Assembly (NCBI RefSeq): GCF_027579695.1
Contig: NC_083571.1
Coordinates: 36,412,943 to 36,476,942, forward strand
Origin: Neoarius graeffei
Taxonomy: Eukaryota; Chordata; Actinopteri; Siluriformes; Ariidae
Length of the DNA stretch: 64,000 nt
Direction of reading: 5' to 3'
Shown: positions 47,768 through 58,034 of the stretch, piece after piece
How positions within the stretch are numbered: the stretch's first letter is position 1
Layout of the letters: every line of letters starts with the position of its first letter
Program-made: the position numbers and the translations under genes
The notes under the pieces: generated by a model
Databases searched by the model: none
What the model saw: only the letters and a program-made list of their open reading frames with translations
Told to the model about the DNA's origin: nothing

Positions 47768-47774
47768 GGGAAAA
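47768..47774 (+). promoter_or_regulatory. -1 ribosomal frameshift heptamer GGGAAAA
   Basis: In the gag frame it is read G GGA AAA, the X XXY YYZ register. A -1 shift leads into the protease frame. It lies in the gag/pol overlap, 20 bases past the premature stop. Confidence 0.7.
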
Positions 47775-48790
47775 GGACCGCCCTGTCCAGCCAAGGGAGG
47801 GTTGTGACGGGGCCTACCCTCTCTCCTGGACTCCCTGGCCAAGGAATCTACATCCCAGTCTCCATCTCCTGGGGTGAGTCCGTCCACTCTTGTCAAGCCT
47901 TGTTAGACTCAGGGGTGGCTGGAAACTTTATGGATATCCACTTCGCCCAAAGCATCAATGTCCCGACTGCGCCTCTTGAAGTCCCACTGTCTGTGTCTGC
48001 CCTCAATGGCCAAGCGTTAGGTGATGGAAGAGTCACCCAAGTTACTTCTCCAGTCTTCCTCCAGTCTCAAGGTCACAAGGAAGAAATATCCCTGCACCTG
48101 ATTCCTTCACCTGAGTTCTCAGTTATTCTAGGTCTTCCTTGGCTTACCCGCCACAACCCTCATATAGACTGGGTCACTAGCCAGGTTGTGGAGTGGGGTC
48201 CTGCTTGCTATGCCTCTTGTCTGCTCTCTAGCTCTCCTGTGTCTCCTGCCGAGCCTCCCGATCTCACTGAGTTATCTCAAGTTCCCACAGAGTACTGGGA
48301 TCTCAAGGATGTTTTCAGTAAGAGCAGGGCCACTGTTCTCCCTCCACGCCGTGCCTACGACTGTGCCATCGACTTGCTCCCTGGGACTACCCCTCCTCGT
48401 GGCAGACTGTTTTCCCTCTCTCAGCCAGAATGCAAGGCCATAGAGGAGTACATCAAGGAGGCCTTGGCCTCTGGGTTCATTCGACCCTCTACCTCACCCA
48501 CTGGTGCCGGCTTCTTCTTTGTCGGCAAGAAGGATGGGGGGCTCCGGCCATGTATTGATCATAGGAGACCTGCCCACACTTTCTGCCCTGGGCAGAGTGT
48601 TTGGCTGTCCACCAAGGACCTTCCACTGCGGGTGGAGAACCGCAAGCTTGCTCCTCGCTACATTGGCCCCTTCAAGGTTGTGCGCAGAGTTAATCCTGTC
48701 TCCTACCGGCTCCAGTTACCATGTATGCTAAGGATTAACCCCACATTCCATGTTTCCCTGTTGCGGCCCGTACTGATGTCCACGTATGCC
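47775..48790 (+). pseudogene. sushi-type pol: protease and RT start fused to integrase end
   Basis: In the -1 frame: protease LLDSGVAGNFMD (active site, about 47900) and VILGLPWL (about 48124), the RT lead-in PECKAIEEYIKEALASGFIR, and KDGGLRPCIDHRR. At about 48570 the frame jumps, without a break, to the integrase C-terminus HTFCPGQSVWLSTKDLPLRV with YIGPFKV (GPF module). RT motifs A to E, RNase H and the DDE core are absent, an internal deletion that keeps the frame. A frameshift near 48790-48840, in a C-rich run, separates the chromodomain. Confidence 0.9.
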
Positions 48791-48837
48791 ACTGCCCCTA
48801 GGAACCCCCCGCCCCCCGCATCTTCCAGGGTCAGACT

Positions 48838-49044
48838 GTTTTCACCATGCGCCACCTGCTGGACTCCCACCAGGTTCATGGGGGTCTCCAATATCTTGTG
48901 GACTGGGAGGGCTATGGCCCTGAGGAGCGCTGCTGGGTCCCAGCTCGGGACATACTTGACAAAGAACTTTGTCGGGACTTCCATTCGGCCCATCCTGATC
49001 GTCCTGAGAACATCAGGAGGTGCTCCTGGGGGGGGTCCTGTTAG
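48838..49044 (+). pseudogene. chromodomain at the end of the sushi-type pol
   Basis: [20 protein letters not shown] then [20 protein letters not shown] is a full chromodomain with the aromatic cage positions (Tyr, Trp, Tyr) kept. It is out of frame with the preceding pol. The C-terminal tail ends just inside the 3' LTR. Confidence 0.88.
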
Positions 49045-49611
49045 GACAGGGACTGTTTTGGCCTCTAGAGGCCGCTGTTATTTCCTTTTCTGGTCATGTT
49101 TGTTTTGGCCTCTAGAGGTCACCACTGTGTTCTGTGTTTTGTTTTTGTCTTATTGCCTGTTTCCTGCCCCGCCCTGTCCTTAATTAGTTTGTTTATTTAT
49201 ACCCCTGAGTTCAGTCCTCTTGTCATGGAGTCTTTGTGCTGTTATGTTTAGCTCCAGTTTCCTCTGTACCATGTTCCTTGTCTTTTTGGTTTTGCACTTT
49301 ACTTTGCTTTTTGGACTTTTTTACCTAGTATTTACTGTTTTTTGGATCTTCTGAGCGTTGGTATTTTTGCCTTTTCTTTTCTGGTTTTTTGGCTTTTGTT
49401 TTGTACTTTGGCCATTTCTTATTTTTCCCTTCATCTTCTGAGTGTTTTGCTTTATTTTCGTTGGACTGTATATATTGTAAATAAACCTTTTGATACTTTT
49501 ATACTTCAGCCTCACGCCTCTGCATTTGAATCATCCCCCTGGTGGCCTAGTGGGGGTTTGCTGGATTATCACACCAGCGAACCAGGTTCGAATCCCAGCA
49601 AAACCCTAACA
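49039..49611 (+). repeat. 3' LTR of the sushi-type Gypsy
   Basis: Preceded by a polypurine tract (TGGGGGGGGTCC). At its 3' end A box-like TGGCCTAGTGG (49543-49553) and B box-like GGTTCGAATCC (49585-49595) stand at tRNA spacing. A 5-bp stem GCTGG/CCAGC lies between them. Confidence 0.92.
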
Positions 49612-50110
49612 GTAGTGGTTAGCGCTGTCGCCTCACAGCAAGAAGGTCCGGGTTCGAGCCCCATAGCTGGTGAGGGCCTTTCTGTGCGGAGTTTGCATGT
49701 TCTCCCCGTATCCGCGTGGGTTTCCTCCGGGTGCTCCGGTTTCCCCCACAGTCCAAAGACATGCAGGTTAGGTTAACTGGTGACTCTAAATTGACCGTAG
49801 GTGTGAATGTGAGTGTGAATGGTTGTCTGTGTCTATGTGTCAGCCCTGTGATGACCTGGCGACTTGTCCAGGGTGTACCCCGCCTTTCGCCCGTAGTCAG
49901 CTGGGATAGGCTCCAGCTTGCCTGCGACCCTGTAGGATAGAGATAATGAGATGAGATGATCATTTAGATGGCTGTGTGTGTGTGTGTCACTTCCCTGGGG
50001 AAGAGGTGGAGAGTGTGATACTCTGGACAATGTTCTGTTGGGAAACTTTGGGTCCTGGTGTTCATCTGGATGTTATTTTGACATGTACCACCAACATCAC
50101 ATTTTGAACT

Positions 50111-50889
50111 AGAGGACAGCAAACAGTTTGTCAGCTGTACATGATTAGGTCAAGAAGGTTGAAAAACCCATAGACAGTTAACTTTTGCTGTTTTCACAGT
50201 TAGTGTAGCTTCTCCATTGTTGTTTTGCTGAGGTGTTGGTGCTGCCAATCAAGATGGTGCTCAGCACATGTGTAGAGGCAAAAAGCCACAAGAATTCCGA
50301 TCTGACCGTTGTCATTCATGTTGCATGGCCACACATCAGATATGTATCTGATTGAGGACCACATATGAAAGTGACTCAAATCTGATTTGAAAAGATTGGA
50401 GTTCTGTGTCCACACAGCCCTGAAAACATCAGATCTGGGTCACATTAAGGCAAAAAAAAAAAAATCAGATTTGAATCACTTCAGCCTGGTAATGTGAATG
50501 GAGCCTAAGTGGCCGGTCACTCCATCATCAACGAAGGCAAGTGAATGCATGAGATTGGGGGCAACAGCAGTTACCAAAACATTCTGTGCACATAAACCCT
50601 CCTTATCTGCCCCTTTACCTCAGAGAAAAACTATTAACAAACAGCTTCACTAAACACTTATGTTTTCTAGAATTAAAGACTGAGGGCATACTCACATGAA
50701 GCATGATAGCTTTTACTGCTCCTGAGAGTGATTTCCTGGTTCCCTGCTCCCCTGCTGGCCTGCGCTCACACTGCACTTTATGTTCCAGTCCCAAATGCAG
50801 TTAATATGTAATCTCAGTGCAGCTTCACTCAATGATTACAATTTGCATTCATAAGCAAGGGGAGAACCAGATCTGTTAGCAACCTAAAT
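50111..50889. other. non-coding stretch with a possible DNA-transposon fragment
   Basis: 50290-50510 contains CAGATATGTATCTGATTGAG and CAGATTTGAATCACTTCAGC, words of a kind seen in non-autonomous hAT elements of fish. I see no gene in it. Confidence 0.35.
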
Positions 50890-50939
50890 ATTCACCAATG
50901 AAATGAAAAGTACACAATATAGCCTTCAAGTTTCATGCG

Positions 50940-51680
50940 GTTAGCGATCACACTGTGTACGAGACTGACTGAACCACATCTGAACACAGCTCTTGTAAGC
51001 AGGCCAAGTACTGTACTGTATGGTAATAATTGGCTAACTCCAAAAAGGCATGTACATGGTGCTTGGTGGTGGGCTGGGAGCAGTACTGCATGGCCTCTAT
51101 GTTCTTGGCCTGGGGCTTCAGCAGGCCTTGGCTGATGCAGTAGCCTAGGTAGTGTGTCTCGGTCCAGCCCCAGATAGCATGTCTGGGGTTGCTGATTAAA
51201 CCAGCCTTTCACAGCTCCCCCAGGATGGATTTGAGGTGGTGCAGGTGATCAGCCCAGATGGACAAATGGATGATGACATCGTCCAGATATGCAGTGGCAA
51301 AGTCCCGGCGGGAGCGAAGGATGATGTCCATAAGCCTTTGGAATGTGGCTGGTACTCAATGGAAGCCAAAGGGAGGAACCTGGTACTGTCAGTGGTCTGA
51401 CACAGTGGTGAAAACTGTTTTGGGGTGGGTCTAGTGCATCAGGGCCACTTGCCAGTTGCATTTGGTCAGGTCCAGTTTTGATAGGAAGCAGGCCCTCCCC
51501 AGTCTGTCATCCAGGTCATCCACTCTGGGCAGGGGCTAGCTGTTGAAGACTGAGATGGAGCTGAGTTCCTGAAGTCATTGCAGAGTCTCAGACTTCCATC
51601 AGTCTTGGCAACTGCCATGATGGACTTTGGGCAGGGGCTGATAGATTCCTTGATGATGCTGGCCCAGAGCATTCACGCCA
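50940..51680 (-). pseudogene. RT of the second Gmr1-like element
   Basis: SPCPKSIMAVAKTDGSLRLC with NDFR (51600), a poorly kept motif A near 51470, then AYLDDVIIH near 51275-51300 (YLDD box) and YLGYCISQG near 51140. Frames change several times. It lies downstream of the integrase on the same strand. Confidence 0.75.
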
Positions 51681-51819
51681 CTTCCCCTCTGGATCACATG
51701 ACGATGGGCCACTGGGATGTGATAGGGGCATTGCCAGATCACAACCCCAGAGGGCTCTTGATGTCATGTTGGATCAGTTGGGTCCACCCTGGTTCTGTTG
51801 CAAAGACGTCCTGGACCTG

Positions 51820-52930
51820 GTCAAGCAATTCTCCCATCTCTTAATGCTGAGGGCTGGAGAGGTCTTTTCCCAGGTGGACCAGAATACACCCAGACAGGTC
51901 TGTGGAGGAGAGAATGTGGGGCTGAGAGCAGTGGTATTGGCTTAATCCATTGTTTTATTTTAATGTTTAGCAGTTTAATGTGAAAACCGTGGGCACCATT
52001 GCACTTACCTGGCTCTTGTAGGCGATATTTCACTGGCACCATGTTCTCAACTACTGTGAATGGGTCCTGATAGCATGCCAAGAACTTGCAGTTAGTGCTG
52101 GGGACCAGGAGGAGGACATGGTCACCAACTTGGAACTCCCTGGGCTGGGCCACCCATTTGAAGAAATGACTTTACTTGGCCTGGGTGGAGAGCAGGTGCT
52201 GGTGCATGATAGGGGTCATCTTTTCCATGTGTTCCTGCATCTCCCATACTCCATTGTGGTCAAGAAAAGGGATGGCTGCTCTTCCAATGCCTTCATGGCG
52301 ATGTGCAGGAGACCCCAGGGCCTTCTCTTGAACAGTAGCTCAATGGGTGTGAAACCCATTGATGACTGTGGAGCCTCCCAGACCATGAACAGGATTTATG
52401 GGAGAAGGAGGTCCCGGTGTTGGCTGCCCGTAACCCACAACGCATGTCAGCATCCTCCTCAGGGTCTGGTTGAATTTCACAACCAGCCCGTCCACTGGGG
52501 GTGGTACACAGAGGTGTGGTGCTGTCTCACATGCAACAACTGGCACACATCGGCCATGAGTTTTGAGATGAAGGGCATACCTTTGTCAGTGAGGAGGTCT
52601 TTGAGGATCCCCACATGGGAGAACAGCAGAACCAATTCCCTGGCAATCTTTTTGGAAGTCACCTTCCTGAGGGGAACTGCCATGAAGAAGTGGGTGGCAT
52701 AGCAGGGCAGTACACTGCCAAAAGGGGGCAGTATTGACAGAAGTTCTTGACTTTGGCATTCATGCCTGGCCAAAGGAAATGAACCTTGATTGTTTTCCAG
52801 GGTATTCTGTCCCACCAGGTGGCAGTGGCATTTGCAGTGTGCAACTCACCTTCTGCAGTGTGAGCCTTAGTGTCCTTGTGCTCCCCATCCAGGCACACAT
52901 CTCGCAGTGGCAGGGTGTGGTCCACTGGCC
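51820..52930 (-). pseudogene. integrase of the second Gmr1-like element
   Basis: HHCC-like segment (WPGMNAKVKNFCQYC, about 52760), core pieces LLTDKGMPFISKL and TSVYHPQWTG (52477-52600), and WLVVKFNQTLRRML near 52490. Where the family has the catalytic Glu (LVERFN), this copy has VVKFN. The C-terminal module is REFQVGDHVLLLVPSTNCKF (52140-52080). Stops and frame changes are present. Confidence 0.75.
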
Positions 52931-53029
52931 TCCATGGTGTGCATGGTCATGTCATCCTCTGGATGATGGGCAGCTCCTGTGGGAACCCAGACCAGTCTCA
53001 CCCTAGGAAGAGCAGGACATGGATGTCAG

Positions 53030-53215
53030 AAACCACACCAATAATCAATTTCCACTTCCCTCTTCTTGTCTCCAGTCTTGTTGTGAGCAGTGGCTACCTT
53101 TCATGCATTCCCATGCATGCAGGTAACCTTGACAGTAGTGTGATTACCCATAGCCACAGGCAGGATTGAGGGCCAAATCAGGGTGATGGTAGTGCCAGAG
53201 ATGAGGAGAGCCTCC
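53030..53215 (-). pseudogene. protease remnant of the second Gmr1-like element
   Basis: EALLISGTTITLIWPSI stands at the active-site region, with Ile in place of the catalytic Asp of D-S-G. Confidence 0.5.
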
Positions 53216-53249
53216 ACTGGTTAGCCCTCCATTTGTACAGGGGCACTCA

Positions 53250-54257
53250 GGACATGGAGGCTGGTGAGGGAGTGGACAATGCAGCCAGCTATCCATGGTT
53301 TCCGGGCTGGAGCAGAGGGGGGCTGCTCGGGTATGGTGGGCATGGGCTCATCAAGGGGCTCAAGAGAGCAAGTGGGGTGAGGCAGATGCCTTTGGGGCCT
53401 GGTGTTGGGCCAGGAGGTGGGAGTAGGTGCTGCTGCCATCCCCAGCCTCATTTTCACAGTCTCTTGTTTACTCTGGTCCAGGGTCACCAGAGCACACTCC
53501 AGGGAATCTGCCAGCTCAGCAGGGGTCTGGGGAGCCCTCATCCCAATAGCCATGCACTCTTCAGGGGTAAGGACACTCCATAGTGACCTGCTCTACAACC
53601 TGGACTGTTTGTTGCTGCAATGCTCCTGTTGTCTTTGAATGCACTGTAGAAATAAAGTGACTTGACTTGACTTGATGAGCATTGCTCATTGCTGCAGCCA
53701 GTGCTTGGAAGTCCTCACAAGTTCATCCATCTGGCTGTGGGGGTTAACACCAGCCCGAGATTCCCAGTGGTGGAATTCTGTTGTGGCCTGGCAGGAGAAG
53801 AACCTGCAACGTCCCAAGATCTGCTCCTTCAGAATGGGGTAATCCTCTGCTGAGGCCAGGGGGTGGCTGAAGTAGGCCAGTTGGGCTTCTCCCATGAGGA
53901 GCCAGAGCCCTAGCCCATTGTTCTTCTGGCCAGCTCTCCCTGTATGACATCTGCTCAAAAGTGTACAGGTAAGCTTCTACATTGTCCACCAAGGTGAGTT
54001 TGTGGAGCAGATGGAGAGCCTCCTGGCAGGCATCCAGGAGGTGGACTGGGAGGGGAATGGCTCTGGCCTGCTCCTGCAGCAGCTACTGGGTGGCAATTTG
54101 GAGACCTTTCGCAAGTTCCTATGTCACCTGTTGTTGTTGTTGTTGTTGTTGGAGACTGGTCTTCAGGAGGTGCTGCAGGAGTGGTTCCATGCAGAGGGTG
54201 GGTGGAGGTGTTATGCTCATATCCACATTCTCCATCAGTGTGACACTCATGCTGCAA
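53250..54257 (-). pseudogene. gag of the second Gmr1-like element
   Basis: A Gln-rich run (eight CAA/CAG codons at about 54130-54155) is followed by VDNVEAYLYTFEQMSYRESW, then GEAQLAYFSHPLASAEDYPI and a WLQ end, the SCAN-like gag type. Frameshifts near 53900 and elsewhere break it. Confidence 0.7.
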
Positions 54258-54259
54258 GG

Positions 54260-54625
54260 TGGGGTGAGCCCGGACACAAAATCCAGATCCTCAGTGCAAA
54301 ACATAATGTTTTTAATGAGGAATTCAGGATGAGTATGTGTAATTATAGTGCAGCATAGGTGCAGTGCAGTACATGCGGGGGCATTCACTGGCAAAGCACA
54401 CAGGAAGCTTGAGTTAATCAATTTCATCTTCTACATCAGCAAAGTTGCCTGCCTAGGGAGAAAGAGGGGGGGGGGGGGGGAGGAAGAGACTGTGAGCCAG
54501 ACAGCAAATTCTGTATTGACTAACCTCTGATAGCCTCCCTTGGATGCTTGAGGAAGGTGAATTAAGGCACTGATTATGCCACTCTAGGCATGTGCGATCA
54601 GCGGGACCTACCCCATGGCCACACT
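54260..54625 (-). repeat. probable 5' LTR of the second Gmr1-like element
   Basis: Minus-strand LTR-like block beginning near TGTGGCCATGGGG (54625) and ending near the gag leader, with a poly-G run at 54467-54480. There is no second LTR to confirm it. Confidence 0.4.
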
Positions 54626-54984
54626 GCTTTTTGGCTGTCCAAAATAATGGTGCTGAAGTGCCAATATTTCTTCAGCACCGTAGGAGTGGTTGAGCGAGGA
54701 GGGGTGTGCTGCTTTGGCGGTAGTTTTTCCGAGACAGTGTAACACTATGCAATCAGAAAACTTACTCCTAGCTGCTTACTCCATACTGTCCTATTACATG
54801 TACAACTGTCATGTCAGAATTAAATAGGAGGAAGTTACTGAGCATCCAGCGTATAATATCCTTGAGACATTCCTCCATTTTATTCATCTGGTGTCTCCCA
54901 TTTGACTTTGAAGGTCATCTTCATCTGCATAAGCATGTTTACGACAGAAATCAAATACAGTGATGAAAGCAAGTGTCTAAGTAC

Positions 54985-55821
54985 CTTTAATGGTGTTTGT
55001 GCAGAGGCAGTACACACAGATGGAGGAGAGGAGTGAGGAGAGGAGAACACACACAGCACACACACTCAACATCAGCTTCCAGCTAACACTCCACTCTGAT
55101 ACACACAGCTCACACATGCTGGGACAGGATTCTGCTGAGGAACACACACAGACAAACACAAACACAGACTGGAGCAGCAGATGCAGCATAAGTTCATACA
55201 TTTTATTTTCTCAAATGATCTTAAACCTCTTAGATTTAACAAGAAAAAAAAGATTTGATAAACAAGTAGTATCAGACAACCTTACCAAGTAGAGAGAGTC
55301 AAGTGCATCTGTTTCTATTGTGATACACATTAAAGGATAACAGGACACCATGGCCATTATCTGAAAAACATTTTTCAAGCAGAGTGCAGTAGTACAGGCC
55401 CAGATCTGATTATGTGACGTTCTTAATCAGGAGATTGTGTGTGTTGGTGGAGCCGTTAAACACAGCTGAGTAACGTGGAAAAGCAAAACGCATCAAATTT
55501 TCAGTCGACGTCATGAGCGGAGGTTGATTCTCATGAGCAGTTTCTAAACCACACTGTATAAAATCCACTTTTCCAAACACAGTCGTAGTTGAGAGTGATG
55601 TCATCTCCTCGTCTGACTTTCATCTCCACTTCTGCTCCAGAGATCCTCTTCTGACTGGAGAACACAACACATGCAACACAACATCACACTTTACAGTACA
55701 CTGAGGAGGGAGTACAAACTTCTGCACAACCTCACAGCAAGTTTTAATTCTTTAGAAAGTGTGTAAAAGTTCACTGTGACTTACACATGAAAGCGATGAG
55801 AGTGACTCTTGATGTCTCCAT
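54985..55821 (-). pseudogene. receptor gene D: V-set ITIM-receptor pseudogene
   Basis: Leader exon 55785-55821 is open. The V exon (55286-55670) has its acceptor changed from AG to AT (55671-55673 read ATG on the plus strand). It also has a 2-base loss in the FRNCSHQ region (about 55535) and a TAA in place of the residue after NVT (about 55410). The transmembrane exon 54985-55134 is open and of the AESCPSMCELCVSEW type shared with fossil F, not the ETSP type of genes A-C. No cytoplasmic exon is found downstream, where the Gypsy at 50890-54625 lies. The membrane segment itself is identical in type to B and C. Confidence 0.9.
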
Positions 55822-56470
55822 CTCAGACACTGGTGCTGAGCGGCTCGTGCTGCTGAAGCTCTTTCATGCGGTTGTGTGTTCTTTAATCTGATTGGTCCAC
55901 GTCAGTGGAACGTTTCTCTCTCGCTCTCTAACAGCTCATTGGTTGCAGTTAAACTGTGATGTTTACTATTTTAAAATGAAGAGACTAATGTAGATAGAAT
56001 CTTTCACGCGATTGGTGAAAGCCAATGGAACATTTTTTTATCACCTTGGGGGTCGTGAACGCAGGTTTGTAGCTAAGAAACACTTTTTCCATTCAAAACA
56101 AAAAGCCACTACAGCAGTGAGCTTCAGATTTATAACATTTAATACCAGATATTTATTTCCCCTCACAGTGGGCTTATATATATGTTACTTATCTTCGATC
56201 TAATTCATCATCAATGAAATATCAGAGTCACAGGAGAGATCAGTAATACATACACTCATATGATGTGGAATTACAAGGTGATTTTTCATACCTAGTTTTG
56301 TCCTAAGTGACTGAGGATTTAACCTGCAGGGTGTAAAGCAGATCTGAGACCAGTGACTGATGGAGGTCAGAGTGTCGCCTGAGGTGCAGGGCCTCACTGT
56401 GGGTTTCCTGTTTCAGCCAGAGTGAAGTTGCTCGCTCATCCGTGTACATCTGCTCAGTTTATATTATTAT
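55822..56470 (-). promoter_or_regulatory. conserved 5' flank of receptor gene D
   Basis: Carries the inverted CCAAT pair (about 55892 and 55939) and further blocks shared with B and C up to the CTCACTGTG/TTTCCTGTTTCAGCCAGAG segment. Confidence 0.45.
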
Positions 56471-56689
56471 TATTGTTATTGTTTTTATTATTTATAACTG
56501 GATCATGTCTGGTTCTCCTGTCAGAGTCAGTGCAGGACAGCATATGATCTACTTTAACTTATTCAGTCTAAAAGAGGGTTTTTATGGATAGACAAAGCTG
56601 ATGACAGAAAATTGGTGAACACACACACACAGACACACACACACACACACACACACAGGCTTTAAGAGCGGAGGACAGAAGCATTGTTT

Positions 56690-57390
56690 TATTTATCTGA
56701 TATGTTCATGAGCTGCAGGTCACTACAATGTTTTACAGCATATAGCTGGAGGATGGAGGACCTGCAGTCTTGTCTCAAATTAGTGGATCATGCCTGTATT
56801 CATCAAATGGCATCATGTGGTTAAACAAAGAAACATGTAGGATGGCTTCAAACATCTACAGCTGACAGGTGACAATTGTGGCATGCTTAAAGAAAAGGCC
56901 AACACGTAGAGCTAAAGAAGATGACAGATAGATCAATAAGAACTGGACCACAGAGAAATGGAAGAAGGAGGCATGGTCTAATGATCCTTGGGGGAAGCCA
57001 TGGCCTAATGGTTAGAGAAGCAGTTTTGGGACCATAAGGTTGCCAGTTTGATTCCCTGGACTGCCAGGAATGGCTGAAGTGCCCTTGAGCAAGGCATCTA
57101 ACCCCCAACTGCTCCCCAGGCTGCTCTGGGCATGTTGTATGCTCTGGATAAGAGTGTGTACTGCGTGCTGTTAATGTAATGTTTTCTTTTACATTTTGTG
57201 GAAGGTCAGGTGCATGTGTGTCTTTTACCTGAAGAAGAGATGGCACCAGGATGCACTCTGGGAAGAAGGCAAGCTGGCAGAGGCAATGTGATGCTCTGGA
57301 CAATGTTCTGCTGGGAAACTTTGGGTCCAGGCTTTCATCTGGATGTTACATTGTCTTTTTAATTTGATTAAATTTTATTGAACACAATTT
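56690..57390 (+). mobile_element. old Tc1-like relic with a SINE inside
   Basis: Matches the relic upstream of gene C (45680-50110): AGCTGGAGGATGGAGGACCT, GGTTAAACAAAGAAAC, ACAGATAGATCAATAAGAAC, and beyond the SINE GATGGCACCAGGATGCACTC and GACAATGTTCTGCTGGGAAA. No open frame. Confidence 0.6.
56990..57185 (+). mobile_element. tRNA-derived SINE, another family
   Basis: GGGGGAAGCCATGGCCTAATGG carries an A box and GCCAGTTTGATTCCC a weakened B box. The body has GGCTGAAGTGCCCTTGAGCA and CTAACCCCCAACTGCTCCCC, widespread in teleost SINEs. Confidence 0.8.
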
Positions 57391-57600
57391 TTTCACGATA
57401 CCAGAAATTTTAAGTGAATCGATCCAGAGTGTGTTTCAACTGATCCAAACTCAGTGTCTCTGTTCTTAATGGCCTTGATCATTTAACACCTAGAATGTAA
57501 AGCTGATGTTAGATCAGTAACTAAAGATGCACAGGGAGTGGCTTTAGCTGCCAGGGCCTGAGAGAATGTAGCTTAGATTTCCTGTGTGCATGTAAAGAGG

Positions 57601-57602
<2 letters not shown>

Positions 57603-57664
<62 letters not shown>

Positions 57665-57720
57665 TGTGTGTGTGTGGGCGTGCACGCGTGTGTGTGTGCG
57701 TGTCCATGTGTGTGTGCATG
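57603..57720. repeat. (GT)n microsatellite with GC-interrupted end
   Basis: About 28 pure GT units, then CGTGTG variants. This is the counterpart of the tracts at 36680-36850. Confidence 0.95.
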
Positions 57721-58034
57721 TTCTGAGCTGCAGGGCCTCGCTGTGGATTTCTGGTCTTGTTGTTCACACACAGAGGAGAGAAACACTGCTTTAATAATCT
57801 GATATGTTCACTAACTATTTTAAAAAGACATGTCGTGTGTGTATGTGATATGAGTGTTTGTACACATTTCAGGAGTGTGTGTGTGTGTGTGCTTGAGATT
57901 CAGAAATGTATTTATTTCAGTGATTTTACTCTCAAGTTGAGAAATTGGCCATGAGGCAGGTAAGTGTTTCATCCTGGCCCAGATGCCCAGCCATGGGTTT
58001 CTGATGAGTTGCATGGAACAGAAGTTCCTTACAG

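Larger units (their letters stand above)
46220..49611 (+). mobile_element. Tf1/sushi-type Gypsy chromovirus, internally deleted, 5-bp target duplication
   Basis: LTRs of 573 bp (46220-46792 and 49039-49611) start TGTTAGGAC and end CCTAACA. GTAGT flanks the element (46215-46219 and 49612-49616). Between the LTRs are gag, protease, the first part of RT, then directly the end of integrase and a chromodomain. RT palm, RNase H and the integrase core are missing. LTR divergence looks like roughly 3 percent by eye, so the insertion is fairly young. The copy is non-autonomous. Confidence 0.93.
46200..49959 (+). mobile_element. DANA/mermaid-type SINE split by a Gypsy
   Basis: The SINE head is 46200-46219 and the rest is 49612-49959. 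TCATTT(G/A)GATG flanks the whole (46189-46199 and 49960-49970), one mismatch. The Gypsy at 46220-49611 sits in the tRNA-like head. Confidence 0.9.
45680..50110 (+). mobile_element. old Tc1-like transposase relic, split by three later insertions
   Basis: Pieces at 45700-45936, 46160-46188 and 49971-50105 join into one run that matches a relic at 56760-57350. The joined words include GAATCATGTTTTCTTTTACATCA, CTGGGGAAGAGGTGG, TCTGGACAATGTTCTGTTGG and GGGTCCTGGTGTTCATCTGG, which I know from teleost Tc1-like transposase genes. The reading frame is lost. Confidence 0.6.
50890..54625 (-). mobile_element. second Gmr1-like Gypsy lineage, degraded, integrase before RT
   Basis: On the minus strand: gag (54257-53250), protease (about 53215-53030), integrase (about 52900-51820), then RT (about 51680-50940). 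The order places integrase ahead of RT, as in the element at 1-6380, but the sequences differ clearly from it. A probable LTR at 54260-54625 (GGCCATGGGGTAGGTCCCGC on the minus strand) stands upstream of gag. No RNase H or 3' LTR is found; the element ends near 50890. Confidence 0.78.

Noticed and set aside
49543..49600. Functional tRNA gene
   Set aside because: A and B boxes are good, but the T-stem and acceptor stem do not pair and it is part of an LTR; kept only as a tRNA-like finding.
53233..54358. Plus-strand ORFs over the second Gmr1-like gag
   Set aside because: Antisense of a degraded gag; the minus frames carry the family motifs.
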